Assembly: GCA_026315105.1 (NCBI GenBank)
Contig: CM048744.1
Span: forward strand, 839,180,094 to 839,244,093
Reading direction: 5' to 3'
DNA: 64,000 bases
From: Locusta migratoria
Lineage: Eukaryota; Arthropoda; Insecta; Orthoptera; Acrididae
Shown: positions 1 through 11,287 of the stretch, one piece after another
Layout: each line of letters opens with the position of its first letter
Position numbering within the stretch: the first letter of the stretch is position 1
Translations under genes and position numbers: made by a program
The notes under the pieces: generated by a model
What the model was told of the DNA's origin: nothing
The model's input: only the letters and a program-made list of their open reading frames with translations
Database searches by the model: none

Positions 1-789
1 TTTTATTGTGTCCTACTCATTTCGATGCCGATGAATGTTACATCTAATCGTAATTTTCCTGGGCAAACAGTAAATTAAGAAGTTTGTAAATAACAGCAGC
101 TGTAAAACCACATTTTGGACGCTGGTAAAGTGTTGTTTATAGTGCAGTGTAGAACCCAATAGAAAAAGGTGATGTGTTATTGTGACATAAACAAAAGGAG
201 ACGCAAGAAATGGAAATTAACCACAAAAATCGGGGCATACAGTCGCAAGGCAGCATCTAACATGAAGCTTAAAATGATATTATAATATGATCAATCTGAA
301 GATGAACTTGAAAGGTTCTAGAACCGGTTCATGGGGAAAAAAATCGTTTCAAGAAAAAGTTACTGGTGCAATTTTCTTAAGTCATAGTAAATTATTATTT
401 TTTCAGTGAATTGACACACGATATTTTTGCGGACTGAATCTAGAAAATCCATGTTTTTCACATGGCCAGTTGTATATAGCCTGCTCATGAGTCGGACAGC
501 GAAGAAATTTGTTTGCTTTTGCTGAAGACGGAAAAACAAAACAAAAAATACTACCACGTTAAAGCACTTGAATAATGAAGTAAAAAAATGATATGAATGT
601 CATTTATACTTCTCCTTTAAGTATCGTTAAATTTCAACAGGTGTATTTACTATCGACTATAAAACGAAGATATATTTCTATCATTCGTAATTAAACAAGC
701 TAACACGTGCAAATTGCAAACGTTTTTGTTACAATTATATCTTCTGCGACAGTCACTCGCCGGGTACAAGTCAGTATATAGTATTAAAA
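1..789. other. Unassigned AT-rich sequence
   Basis: I see no gene, RNA gene or clear repeat here. Short open frames are not similar to anything I recognise and overlap each other on both strands. Probably intergenic or intronic DNA. Confidence 0.5.
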
Positions 790-935
790 TACATATTACA
801 AAACAAAGTTCTTTCTCCGCGTCTGTCTGTTTGGCCACGATCAACTCAAAAACTACTGACCCAATTGTCGTACGGTTTTCACCAATGGACTGTGTGATTC
901 GTGAGGGAGGTGTAGGTGTATAATTCATTAAGGGT
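790..935 (+). repeat. Relic of a dispersed repeat tail (RTE-like 3' region)
   Basis: The stretch around 815-925 contains wording typical of dispersed arthropod retroelement tails (GTCTGTCTGTTTGGCCACGA, then CAACTCAAAAACTACTGACC and GGTTTTCACCAATGGA). The assignment rests on recall of similar repeats. No coding part or boundary is visible. Confidence 0.35.
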
Positions 936-1195
936 CGCGGTAGTAGGTAAGTGCGACGAGCAAAAATCGGCGAAAGGGAGCAATAAATATTCTTATGAAA
1001 ATCTGTATATTCTGTGACTTACGAAGATTATCGTACATGCGACGGTGGAATTGTACCACAGACACATTACTAGACTGGCAAATTTACCTCCGTGACTGAA
1101 ACCTGACGCTGCCAGCTTGCTTCACCTCACGTAAAAGTTTCCGTGCGGTACTACTGTGACCTTTTGATACGATATGACGTTGTAAGCTTAACTAG

Positions 1196-2120
1196 TTGGC
1201 ATGAACATCATTTGAATTTGAAATACACTCCTGACGTGCTACATACGCGAAATTTAACCGGCAGGAAGAAGATGCTGTTATATGCAAATGATTAGCTTCT
1301 CAGAGCATTCACACGAAGTTTCCAACCGATTTCTCGTACACAAACAGCAATTGACTGGCGCTGCCTGGTGAAACGTTGTGATGCCTCGTGTACGATGTAG
1401 AAATGCGTACTATGGCATTTCCGACTTTGATAAAAGTTTGTAGCATTATGGACTATCAGCTCGGAGACCATGGCTGCAGTTACCCTTGACGCTGCATCAC
1501 AGACAGGAGCGCCTGCGATGGTATATCACCCGGCGTGATGGTATGGGGTGTTACTGGTTACACGTCACGGTCACTTGTTATTCCCATCGACGGCACTTTG
1601 AAGAGTAGCCGTTACATTTCAGATGTGTTACGACCTGTGACTCTACCCTTCATTCGATCCTTGTGAAACCCTACACTTCAGCAGGATAATGCACGATCGC
1701 AATTTGCAGGTCATGTCCGGGCCTTTCTGGATACGGAAAACGTTCGACTGCTGCCCTGGCCAGCACATTCTCCAGATCTCTCACCAACTGAAAACGTCTA
1801 GCCAATGGTGACCGAGCAACTGGCTCGTCACAACACGCCAGTCACTTGATGAACTGTGGTATCGTGTTGAAGCTGCATGGGCGTCTGAACCTGTACACGC
1901 CATCCAAGCTTTGTTTGACTTAATGCCCAGGAGTATCAAGACCCTTTTTACGGCCAGAGGTGGTTGTTCAGGGTACTGATTTCTCAGGATCTGTGCACCC
2001 AAATTGCGTGAAAATATAATCACATATCATTTCTAGTATAATATATTTGTCCAATGAATATCCGTTTATCATCTGCATTTATTCTTGGTGTATTTGGCGA
2101 TTTTTATGGCCAGTAGTGTA
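1196..2120 (+). mobile_element. Tc1-like DNA transposon, internally deleted, with dead DD34E transposase
   Basis: The plus strand around 1530-1850 translates into the C-terminal half of a Tc1 transposase in one frame: WGVTGYTSRS, then QQDNARSQFAGHVRAFLD, LLPWPAHSPDLSPTENV and VTEQLARHNTPVT. Exactly 34 residues lie between the D of QDN and the E of PTENV, so it belongs to the DD34E class of cut-and-paste transposases. In-frame stops replace an R before NPTLQQDN and the W after TENV, so it is inactive. The right end is GGCCAGTAGTGTA at 2108-2120, followed by TA-containing flank, as expected for Tc1. The matching left terminal repeat is missing and the middle of the gene is deleted near 1435-1450 and 1520. 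The left boundary is approximate. Confidence 0.85.
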
Positions 2121-2549
2121 ATACTTCCGCAATAATTGAATTTATCACATAGGCGTACATTGTCGAATCGTGTCAAAAGAAGAAAGTGTTACGTACGGTT
2201 AAATTTTACTTGGCGTCCTCGCGTGATTACTTTGTCAATCACGTGACGTTGGTGTTAGCCAGTCGCGTGACAACTCAAATGTTTTGTCATGAAGTGTTCG
2301 TTTACGAGGGCAAATACTTTTACTGAGTGAACGAGGGTACATACAAGAACCTGTCAACCATAGAGTCGGAACAACATTTATTTACTTCATCGTCAGTACG
2401 AAACAAGAATCAAGTTGCTCTCTGCTTATTTGTAAGAATATTAACGTCTTGGCGAGGGCTTTCTACCGCTTTGTTGATGTTTCCAACATAATCATGCGAG
2501 GCTGCCGGGATGGTAAGTAAAATTTTACCCTCAGGTACAATAAAATCAT
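2121..2549. other. Unassigned sequence
   Basis: No gene or repeat recognised. Contains two CACGTGAC-like words near 2240-2270 but nothing that decides a function. Confidence 0.4.
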
Positions 2550-2870
2550 ATTAAGTGTCTGAAAATCTCTCAGAAAAATATATGTTACCTACAACAAACA
2601 GCTCATTTATAACGGTCATACTATTAAAAGAAAAAACGAATTTAATCAAAACTGTAACCGATCAATAAAACAGGAAACGCGACTCATTAGGGTACGTGTC
2701 AAAGCAGACTCTAGATTTCGTGAGAACTCTCAAGAGAACAAGTATACGTGTTATCTATGATAAACAACGCTTTTATGACGACCATATTACTGAAAGAAAA
2801 TCCGAAGTTGAATGAAATTGGTACAGGGTAGTAATAACAGAAAATCAATGCAACTTATTATTGTATGTGT
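2550..2870 (+). repeat. Diverged tandem duplication, about 165-bp unit
   Basis: Two adjacent stretches (about 2550-2700 and 2710-2870) align loosely. ACAGCTCATTTATAACGGTC at 2599 pairs with a later CAACGCTTTTATGACGACCA, followed by CATACTATTAAAAG versus CATATTACTGAAAG and similar 3' halves. Both are noncoding. The divergence suggests an old duplication or two units of a repeat tail. Confidence 0.45.
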
Positions 2871-2889
2871 TGCATCTTGAATATCTTCT

Positions 2890-3425
2890 GTAGACCATTT
2901 AGCGTCTGGCTAAACCAGGCGGAGTCGGTCTACATTACACATTTATCAATTACCTCTCCTCATATGTATCTACAACAGAAGAATTGAAAACTGCACTGTG
3001 TGCAGATGACATGGTTATCTGGATTTCATTGCCAAACAACAAAAGAGATCAACTTTCAGAGAAAATGGGCCAAGTGATAAATCGCCTTGAAAAATGGTCA
3101 CATGAAAACCTTCTAGAAATAAACGCGCAAAAAACCTATCAAATATTTTCGCTATGTCACTCTCAACCAAAATTAAGTCTGAAAATTGGAGGGGAAATTA
3201 TACAGCAGAATGATAACTAAATATTTAAGAATATATATAGAACATCAATAAATCTGTTGATAAAGCAAAAAACAGACTCAACATACTGAAAATATTAGCA
3301 GGAATTAAATGTGGATGTTCAAGAACAGTGCTTACCAATACTTAAAAAACCTATATCAGACTCATATGAACAAGAGTGGTACCATAATGAACAGTGATGA
3401 TTTATAAGAGTGTTCAGAATTGTAC
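2890..3425 (+). pseudogene. Non-LTR retrotransposon reverse transcriptase fragment
   Basis: The plus strand reads YLSSYVSTTEELKTALCADD, then MVIWISLPNN and LEKWSHENLLEINAQKT. This is the palm region of a non-LTR reverse transcriptase with the ADD catalytic motif, followed by the W..... L.iN..KT block. An open stretch of 78 codons starts at 2984. Downstream, broken frames still carry KYLRI and KQKTDS-like words (about 3220-3300). The 5' endonuclease part and the 3' end are absent. It is not the same subfamily as the elements at 8640 or 44773. The clade is not settled. Confidence 0.75.
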
Positions 3426-3930
3426 AATTGAAATTTAGACTTAACAAAATTGTATTGTGAAGCAAGAAGGCGAATGATGTTAAGTCAAGTGCCGGAATCT
3501 TAAAATAATAATTGTTATTATTGTATGTGTCAAAGTTACTCCAACTGAAATAAATACAGTCATATACGACACACTAATTTCCCAAATGTCAAAAGTCTAA
3601 AGACAGCGTATTTACGTCAGTTCATCTGTATTTTTACAACTGCTTCCAAGTTTGTAGTACAGAAATATGGCAGCGAACCTTCACTCACACCAATGATACA
3701 TTGCCCGCCTAATACTATATGTCTCCGGGTTATGCGTAGGATGGACATAAGGTAACCTTTCAATGTAATAAACATGCCTGACGCACGAGTCTGATACGAC
3801 ACTACGTCAAAAAAAAAAAAAAAAAAAAAGGTTTTTATATGGTCTTCTACCTGTACCTAGCCGGGCCGGATTACTAGTCTTTGATAAGAGACAACATAGT
3901 CTCTGGAATATGAATTAACGTTTATATGTA
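3426..3930. other. Unassigned sequence with an A21 run
   Basis: No gene recognised. A run of 21 A at 3809-3829 may mark the tail of an unrecognised retroposed sequence on the plus strand. Confidence 0.4.
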
Positions 3931-5070
3931 ACTAGCTGAAAACCCGGCGTAGCCCGGGTATTTATTTATTCCTGCCATTCATTTGTATAAGGTCTGTATG
4001 TAAAATCTCTTGGGAATAGATTAATACATTAAAACTTGGTGCGTGATGGGGCGGTTTTCCATTAACGTTATTGTTTATGTGGTCATACAATTTACGAACT
4101 ATTTCTCTCATGTCGTAGTTTTAGTTCATGAACAGCGGAACGTTACTGTTTATGTGCACATATCTCATGAACTACGTGTTGTATTGTTATACAATTTAGA
4201 AGGTACATTCAACTATATGTGTGTATACTGTCTGTAATATTTCCTGCGGCTACAATTTGTAGTGTAGAAATTATGAATTGTAACGTCATATCAAATACCG
4301 TAGTTTACTCTGTGAACAGCGGAAAAGTAGTAAGCGAGAAACTTTTTTCTTTTCATCATTTTGCTATGGGTGGTAGCGAGAAAAAAGTTAATAATGGTTT
4401 GAAATTATTTTTAAAGTTTGTTTCTAGTCGCTAAGTACTATTATTCTCATGTAGCGTATTTATAAAGCTCGCCGCCTTATCTGGCGATTCGTATTGTTTA
4501 TGACGTTATATCTCCTGAACCATGTGTTGTATGTGGTTCGTTCAAAATGTTCAAATGTTTGTACAGTTTATGGGACTTAAATACGGGGTCATCAGTCCCT
4601 AAACTTACAAACTACTTACGAACTACTTAAGAACTAGGACGGCACAAATATCCATGCCCGAGGGGGGATTCGAACCCCCGACCGTAGTGGCTGTGAAGAC
4701 CGTGACTGGAGCGCCTCAGTCTCCTCGGCCACCGCGGCCGGCTATGTGGATCGTACTCGTACAGCAATTGTTATCTCACGTTAGGAATATGTGTACCAAA
4801 TTTAGTTTCAATCGATCCGGTGGTTTAGGAGAAATTGAGCAGCATTGACGCTAAATGCAGCAGTTTTCGGCACATCTCTTTGTTTATAGCGTCATATCTC
4901 GTGAACTATGTATCGTACGCGATTCTTACACTCAAGGCGACCACCCTCAAGGACTGAATCTTACGTGTACAAAATTTGAAAATAATTGGATAAAAACTGT
5001 AGATTTGTATGCAACACGTACCTACGTACGGACACTCTGCTTTATATATTAGAAGATGGAAGATATTTGT
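3931..5070 (+). repeat. RTE-like tail repeat with three diverged internal units, split by a SINE
   Basis: It opens with AACCCGGCGTAGCCCGGGTA at 3942 and has three diverged copies of one phrase: GTTTATGTGCACATATCTCA (4150), GTTTATGACGTTATATCTCC (4496) and GTTTATAGCGTCATATCTCG (4883), each followed by a version of TGAACTATGTGTTGTA. I associate such internally repetitive noncoding tails with RTE-like or Penelope-like elements, but no coding part is present. A SINE at 4542-4742 interrupts it. Confidence 0.5.
4542..4742 (-). repeat. tRNA-derived SINE, family 1, full copy
   Basis: On the minus strand it reads GCCGGCCGCGGTGGCCGAGG (A box TGGCCGAGG), then GGTTCGAATCC (B box), then a tail with AGGGACTGATGACCCCG and AAACATTTGAACATT. 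It is flanked by a 12-bp target duplication with one mismatch, TATGTGGTTCGT at 4530-4541 and TATGTGGATCGT at 4743-4754, which marks a retroposition event into the surrounding repeat. Confidence 0.93.
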
Positions 5071-5941
5071 CGAAAGACATATACAGCTTCTTTTCTGTTC
5101 TAAAATATGGATCGATCGACTGACAGGCGTGATGTCCTATCGAGACGATACTTGGCACTGAGTGTCATGTGTAACAAACCCACTGCCGTATTTATTGCGC
5201 TGTATAACTGCAGCTCGCTGCGTAACGGAACTCATTGCTAATTCTGACACTCCGGTCAGCGGCGATGCATTATTCATACAGCCATACAAAACACCTCCTC
5301 TGCCATTCATTTCGGCTGGTCCGCCTCTGGGTGCAGCGCAATTTGCTATTCAGATAACGAGTGAATGGTATTAGAATAAAAAAGCACCCTCGTCTGGAGA
5401 CGGCGGGCGGATTCCCACTGCGGGTGGAATTATTCAGAAAACGGCGGCGCCAGAAAGAAATAAACGAAACTGCCGAGAAGTGGCCCAGAAAATTTCCTGG
5501 CGGAAAAAATACAAACTTTCCTTTTTTGTGCGACTGCGTCTTTGGTAGAGTTCGGAAGCTTCGAATTCTTTTCATCTGGTGAGAATCTCTCAAGGAACAT
5601 TCGTGAGAGCAAAATTAAACTATAGTGTTAACTGCGTTTGTACGTCTTTTTGCATTTGCAAGAATAAACTTTATTTACTTCTTTACAGTAAAAAGTTTAG
5701 ACGTTTTCGATGGAATGTGGGGAGGAGGGCATCAGCTATCCTCCTACTGAGTAGGTTAGACGGTGGCGGACAGGGGGACGCTTTGCGGATATGCACGGTA
5801 TTTGGGAAACACAGCACCACCCGCCGACCAACACAGACACCAAAACCAGAATGTGCGCGATGTAGACGGATATTTTCAGACGTTTAAATTAAAGAGGTAA
5901 AAGACCCATTGATGCTCCTACATTTGTAAAGATGGGTGTTT

Positions 5942-5945
<4 letters not shown>
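5071..5945. other. Unassigned sequence
   Basis: No recognisable gene. Overlapping open frames of 70-107 codons lie on both strands in 5160-5890. None has a motif I recognise. The GC content rises around 5380-5480. Confidence 0.4.

Positions 5946-5981
<36 letters not shown>
5946..5981 (+). repeat. A36 homopolymer
   Basis: Uninterrupted run of 36 A on the plus strand just left of the SINE dimer. It may be the tail of an unrecognised plus-strand retroposon, or slippage expansion. Confidence 0.9.
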
Positions 5982-5982
<1 letters not shown>

Positions 5983-6012
5983 AGTGAGGTGCACATCGTT
6001 GATCCTTATGAC

Positions 6013-6452
6013 AACTTTCACTCTGCAGCGGAGTGTGCGATGATATGAAACTTTCTTGCAGATTAAAATTGTGTGGCGGAACCGGGACTCGACCCTGGGA
6101 CCTTTGCCTTTCGGGAGCAAGCGCTCTACCGACTGTGCTATCCCGACACGACTCACGATGCCGCCTCACAACTTCACTTCCGCCAGTTCCTCGACTCTTA
6201 CTTTCCAAACTTCACAGAAGCACTCCTGAAAGAAAGGATATGGTGGAGAAATGGCTTAGCCACAGCGTAAGGGATGTTTCCGGAATGAAACTTTCACTCT
6301 GCAGCGGAGTGTGCGCTGATATGAAAGTTCCTGGCAGATTAAAATTGTGTACGGAACCGGGACTCGAACCTGGGACATTTGCCTTTCGCGGGCAATCGCA
6401 CTACCCACTGTGCTATCCCGACACAACTCACTATGCCGCCTCACAACTTTAA
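6013..6452 (-). repeat. Tandem dimer of a second type of tRNA-derived SINE
   Basis: AACTTTCACTCTGCAGCGGA occurs at 6013 and 6289, a period of 276 bp. Each unit carries a tRNA-like head on the minus strand, with A box TAGCACAGTNGG and B box (GGTTCGAGTCCC in the second unit, GGGTCGAGTCCC in the first). The second unit is truncated after the head (about 6450). Head-to-tail dimers of this repeat fit SINE tandem retroposition or unequal exchange. Confidence 0.8.
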
Positions 6453-6465
6453 TCTCACAATTTTA

Positions 6466-7193
6466 ATCAGTATAAATTTGAAAACTTAATAAATCACGGA
6501 ATAATGTATATGCTTGGAATGACATGGGGTCTTATTAGAACCACATCTACCGTTATCGGGCCTTTTATCTTCGAGTAACTGCATGATTCTGGTTTTACGT
6601 GACGGGTGAGAGGTACGCCGATATGTTACAGAATCGCATCATCCCCAGCCTGGCTGATATAAAAACCTGCTGCAACGTACGATTTTTATGCAGGATGGCG
6701 CTCCACCCCATATTGCGCGCGTCGTTTGGTGATGATCGTGTGCTCAGCCGCTACTTTCGTCATGCTTGACCTGCCAGGTCCCCAGACGTCATTCCGTGCG
6801 ATTATAGGCTTTGGGGTTACCTGAAGTCGCATGTGTATCGTGATCGACCGACATCTCTAGGGATGCTGAAAGACAACATCCGATGCCAATTCCTCACCAT
6901 AGCTCCGGACATGCTTTACAGTGCTGTTCACAACATTATTCCTCGACTGCAGCTATTGTTGAGGGATAATGGTGAACATATTGAGGATTTCCTGTAAAGA
7001 CATCATCTTTGCTTTGTCTTAATTTGTTATGCTAATTATTGCTTTACTGATGAGATGAAGCCCCATATGACGGATATTTTTTTTTAACTTTGTTTTTGTT
7101 CTAATAAAACCCCATGACATTCCAAGCATGTTTGTCAATTTTTACCTATCTACATTATTCCGTGGTTTATTAAGTTTTCAAATTGATATTGAC
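6466..7193 (+). mobile_element. IS630-Tc1-mariner superfamily transposon, internally deleted, TIRs about 60-80 bp
   Basis: The left end AATTTGAAAACTTAATAAAT followed by CACGGAATAATGTA (6475 on) is repeated inverted at the right end (7184 backwards), through GCTTGGAATG and ATGGGG. The right copy has about 20 extra bases. Between them the plus strand encodes a broken transposase C-terminus: YADMLQNRIIPSL, MQDGAPPHIARVV, then SPDVIPCDYRLWGYLKSHVY and RDNGEHIEDFL ending in TAA near 7000. The reading frame breaks after PPHIARVVW. The N-terminal DNA-binding half is deleted. Outer limits are uncertain by about 10 bp, and the element lies directly between a SINE dimer and a CR1-like element. Confidence 0.8.
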
Positions 7194-7195
7194 TT

Positions 7196-8300
7196 GGATG
7201 CCCCAGTACATCGCAATCCACCCAAAGGTGCATGGCAGAGGGTACTCAGTGCCACTACTAGATACTTGCCTTCCTGTTCCACTCCCATATGTAACCAGAG
7301 AAAAACAAATGCTTGTAGCCAGCCGCGGTGGCCGAGGGGACTGAGGCGCGCCAGTCACGGTCTGCACGGCCACTACGGTCGGGGGTTCGAATCCCCCCTC
7401 GGGCATGGATATTTGTCCCGTCCTTAGTATTAGCTAGTTCATAAGTAGTTTATAAGTTTAGGGACTGATAACCCCGTCGTTAAGTCCCATAGACTCTACA
7501 AACATTTGAACATTGAGTGCTTGTATTCATCAGTACGAGCCGCAACATCTCTGATTTTATCCTTGCGGTCTTTACGCGAAATGGAAGTTGGCGACAGTAG
7601 AATCGTTCTGCATTCTGCCTCAAAATCCGCCTCTTTAAATGTCTTCAACACTGCTTCTCGAAAAGCACGTAGCCTTCCCTTCAGCGACTCCCAGTTGAGT
7701 TTTCGAAGCATGTCAGTAACAATCGCGCATTGGTCGAATCTACCAGCTACAAACCTAGCTGCCCGCCTCTGAACTTCGTCTATGTCGTCCTTGAAACCGA
7801 TCTGGTGGAAATTCCAAGCACTTCAACTGTACTGAAGCAGGTGTCGTACAACTGTTTTACATGCGGTTTTCTTTACAAACGAATCACACCTTCCCAAAAT
7901 TCCCCTATAAATCGAGGTGGACCATTCGCCTTCCCCACTACTTTCCTTATATACTTGTTCCATTTCATACCGCTTTGCAGCGTTACACCTAGATAATTAA
8001 TTGACGCGACTGTCAAGCAGCACAGTACTACTGCTGTATTAGAGCATTACAGGATTGATTCTCCTACTCAACTGCATCATTTTTCTACATTTAGTGCTGG
8101 CTGCCATTCCTCACATCACATAGAAATTTTGTGCTAGTCATTCTGTTTCCTACTACAGTCATTCAATGACGACCCCTCCATTACACCACCGCATCATCAG
8201 CAAACCGCCACAGATTACAACTGTGTCTGTCGGATCATTTATATAGATATAAAATAATAGCAGTCCTACCACACTTTCCTGAGTCATTGGGTCATTCCAA
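7196..8300 (-). pseudogene. CR1/Jockey-like non-LTR retrotransposon, 3' half, minus strand, interrupted by a SINE
   Basis: On the minus strand it encodes the end of a reverse transcriptase. From 8290 downwards come LLLFYIYINDP (the Q-G-..GPLLF-..YINDL block, damaged), a damaged GLLMM in place of FADD, NYLGVTLQSGMKWNKYI near 8000, then LRKLNWESLKGRLRAFREAV and ADFEAECRTILLSPTSISRK (7711-7518). It aligns well in translation with the plus-strand copy at 8640-9676 (LNWGSLEERRRSFREFLLSK), so the two are members of one family in opposite orientation. Frameshifts and stops are frequent. The 3' UTR is split by the SINE at 7318. Confidence 0.85.
7318..7517 (+). repeat. tRNA-derived SINE, family 1, full copy inside the CR1-like element
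   Basis: Head GCCAGCCGCGGTGGCCGAGG, B box GGTTCGAATCC, tail ending AAACATTTGAACATT. The 8-bp target duplication TGCTTGTA occurs at 7310-7317 and 7518-7525. It was inserted after the host element had already integrated. Confidence 0.93.
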
Positions 8301-8334
8301 AGGTAGCAGCGATATGCCTGCGTAATTATTAAGT

Positions 8335-8515
8335 TCAGAATTCAAAGTTCGTGTAAGTAAGGACAAAATTATTACAGTTATCAGTCTGTAGACTTACAGA
8401 CTACTAAAACTAAAATATCGCAAGGACAACAAACAATCATGCCTGAGGGAGGTCTCGAACCATCGGTGGGAGCGGTTGGGGCATTCCATGATACGGCACC
8501 TCAGGCCCCGTGCCC
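8335..8515 (-). repeat. Degraded tRNA-type SINE relic
   Basis: Minus-strand B-box-like GGTTCGAGACC with a CCTCAGGCATG-like head end, preceded on the plus strand by CAGTCTGTAGACTTACAGAC as in the family 2 tail. It is old and diverged. It lies between the two CR1-like elements. Confidence 0.5.
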
Positions 8516-8639
8516 ATACTCCTGTGGGTAAGTGTCATGCTTTGAAAGACATTGACGAAGAGAAAATAATAGAAAAGCAAACATGGAGCCCAAGAAGTTG
8601 AAAATGAACATGATAATGAAATATTTTGACAAAGTAATT

Positions 8640-9676
8640 GGAGAATGCCTAGCTGTGTTTGAAGCTCTGCTGACGAAGATACGAGCTTATGGAATAGGTT
8701 CACAGATTTGAGACTGGCTCTGGAAGACTTTCTAAGTAATAGAACGCAGTACGTTGTTCTCGACGGCGAGTGTTCATCAGAGACGAGTGTATCGTGAGGC
8801 GTGCCCCAGGGGAGTGTGATAGGACCGCTTTTATTTTCTATCTATATAAATGATCTCATGGACAGAGTAAGTTGTAATTTGCGGCTGTTTGCTGATGATG
8901 CTGTGGTGTATGGCAGGGTGTCGTCTGTAACTGACTGTAATAGCATACAGGATGACTTAGACAAAATTTCTAGTTGGTGCGAAGAAAAATGTAAGGTGAT
9001 GCGCATGAGTAGAAAAAACACTCCTACAATGTTCGAATGCACCATTAGTAGTGAGCTTCTTGATGCTGTCGCGTCGTTCAAATATCTAGGCGTAACACTG
9101 CAGAGCGATATGAAATGGAACGAACATGTAAGGACAGTTATGAGTGAGGCGGACAGCCGACTTCGGTTTATTGGGAGAATTTTGGGAAGATGTTCTTCAC
9201 CTGTCAAGTAGACCACGTATTAAACGCTTGTACGACCACGTCTTGAGTATTGCTCGAGTGTTTGGGACCGCAGAAGATCAGTTTAAAGGAAGATATAGAG
9301 GCGGTTCAGAGGCGAGCAGCTAGATTTGTTACCGGTAGGTTCGACCAATGCGCGAGTGTCACGGAAATGCTCCGGCAACTCAATTGGGGATCGCTGGAAG
9401 AAAGACGACGTTCTTTTCGTGAATTTTTGTTAAGTAAATTTAGAGGGCTGGAATTTGAAGCTGAGTGTAGTACGATCTTGCTGCCGCCTACGTACATTTC
9501 GCGTAAAGATCACAAAGACAAGATAAGAGAAATTAGGGCTCGTACGAGGCATATAGGCATTCTTTTTTCCCTCTTTCCATTTGGGAGTGGAATAGGAAAG
9601 GAAATGCCTAGTAGTGGTACAGTGTACCCTCCGCCACGCACCTTACGGTGAATTGCGGAGTATGTATGTAGGTGTA
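8640..9676 (+). pseudogene. CR1/Jockey-like non-LTR retrotransposon, reverse transcriptase C-terminal half
   Basis: The plus strand encodes AVFEALLTKIRAYGIGSQI near 8660, then VPQGSVIGPLLFSIYINDLM (8801 on), LRLFADDAVVYGRVSS (catalytic FADD), SFKYLGVTLQSDMKWNEH, then TLVRPRLEYCSSVW, EAVQRRAARFVTGRFD and LNWGSLEERRRSFREF up to 9651. This is the fingers-palm-thumb order of a non-LTR reverse transcriptase that would copy its RNA at a nicked target. A frameshift near 9280 and stops near 8700-8790 and 9211 kill it. The 5' endonuclease region is missing (usual 5' truncation). The 3' end is a short TATGTATGTAGGTGTAG tail at about 9660-9676, as in CR1-type elements with microsatellite tails. A minus-strand relative lies at 7196-8300. 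Confidence 0.88.
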
Positions 9677-9879
9677 GCTGAAGTGGGTAATCCTTTCCAG
9701 AACAAATTTTAAACTGTATGCAAATTATAAGATGTCTCAGGATATAAGACAAGGAGACAGCATTAATATCCGTAGACTTAAAAAATACAGTTCGAGAGTC
9801 TGTAAGTATACAGTATTTGAAATCGCGAATGATTTCTCCCCGGTGACAACCAACACTCAATCTCCATGCCATTTATCTA

Positions 9880-10690
9880 GAGCACAGCACAGAGTCTAGT
9901 CGAGCACAAACAGAAAGTGCCGAGGAGCGTCGCCAGGAGAGCGGAGTGAGTTATCTGGCCAGGTCTTCATCCACGCCGCCGGTAGGGTGGGGAAGTGCTG
10001 GGCTCGTTACCGGCGGGCCGCTATAGGATACCACTTCAGCCGCCGGGGCAGCTCGGCGCCGAATGAGCGAGCAGATAGGGTCGGGCGGCTGATCCTCCCC
10101 GCGCGTTTTTGCCGCCGACTCAGCAGCGGCCGGGCTCAGCTCGCACGCCGGCGGTCGTTACGGTTTACGACTCTCTCGGAAGAGCCTCCCCTCCTCCCCT
10201 CCCCCCCCCCCCTCTTTCCTTTACACGACACAACCCCTCCTCCGCCTCACCCCCTCCTCCGCTCCCCTCGCCTTTCTCACACCACGCCGCCACCTGGCTG
10301 TGCCACACCGCGGCGTCTGTGCTGATGAATATGCATCCCGCCCTTAATCCTGTGTACAAAGTGAATCCTGAGAGCAGCCTGTGAGTGCAGCAACACGAGG
10401 CAGGGAAGAGGCCAGCAGCAGCGCCACACCGGAGGCGCGGCGCCCTCCTTAAACACTCCCCACTGTCCTCTCTGCCGGCCCCATTAAACCTCGACCGTTG
10501 TTTAAATTATTCTAATCCGGCGGCGCGCTCCTCTCGCTACCTCGTAATCAGAAATATTAGCGGCCCTCTGCTTTTGTGCGGATCGCAAGTAAAGCAGCGA
10601 ATAATTTACGAACACTCTAAACTCCGCAGCTCTCACGTTGTGTGGCGGTAAATCCTTCTCTGTCGGCACGTTAGCTTACGAAAATCTTTC
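9880..10690. promoter_or_regulatory. GC-rich, CpG-rich segment, possible regulatory or 5' region
   Basis: Much richer in G+C and CpG than its surroundings. It has pyrimidine-rich C tracts at 10190-10280, an octamer-like ATGAATATGCATCC at 10324-10337, and AT-rich homeodomain-type cores (TTTAAATTATTC, GTAATCAG, AATAATTTA) between 10500 and 10620. No coding frame with a recognisable product runs through it. The part from 10490 to 10710 is copied twice more downstream (11748 and 12868), less diverged than the sequences around it. A regulatory or 5'UTR role is inference only. Confidence 0.3.
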
Positions 10691-11287
10691 ATTTCTCCTC
10701 TATGAGGTAGACCGATTCCCACTTTGACAATTTCACAGACAGTTAAAACGAAAAGTCGTCAACAGGAAATTTAACTCCGAACTGTACAGCAAATATGAAT
10801 GCCTGTGTTGAACGAGACCTCGTTTTAGGAATTCCTGACTTCAATCAGAGAGTGACTGAAAAATTCGCTCTCATATGAAGGAAAGAAGAATGGAGTTCCT
10901 GTACAAGTGACCGCCAACATTTTTTTTATTAAAAAAAATAAAAATAAAAAATAAAACCTGCTAACTGAACCTCCTCCGTTTGAAATGATACTAACGGCAC
11001 TGAGCTTCCAAACTTTTTTTAATTCCTCGGGTAGATATTGTCTCTGCGGTCGTGTGATTGTTTCTGATCCATATACATCTATGATATCTTGGCGTAATAG
11101 CACATTTTTTTGCCGAATGCGTTGAGCTGCCACAATGGAAAGGCCGAACTTTTTATTGGTGAAAGAAAGTGCACTACCATCTTTTCTGGTCACCAGCCGC
11201 TACTGGTACCCATACATGTTTCGCTACAGTTGTAGCATTCTCAGTGGCTCTTTTTATCGCTACAAACTGAACAACAGAAATATGTAA

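Noticed and set aside
4654..4848. Frames containing GGFEPPTVVAV in many places
   Set aside because: They are translations of SINE family 1 heads (B box region), not proteins.
7506..7996. Plus-strand frames of 88 codons
   Set aside because: Antisense shadows of the minus-strand CR1-like coding region.
10109..10384. Pro-rich frames of 91-112 codons
   Set aside because: They come from C-rich tracts in the GC-rich block; overlapping frames look equally open and none has a domain.
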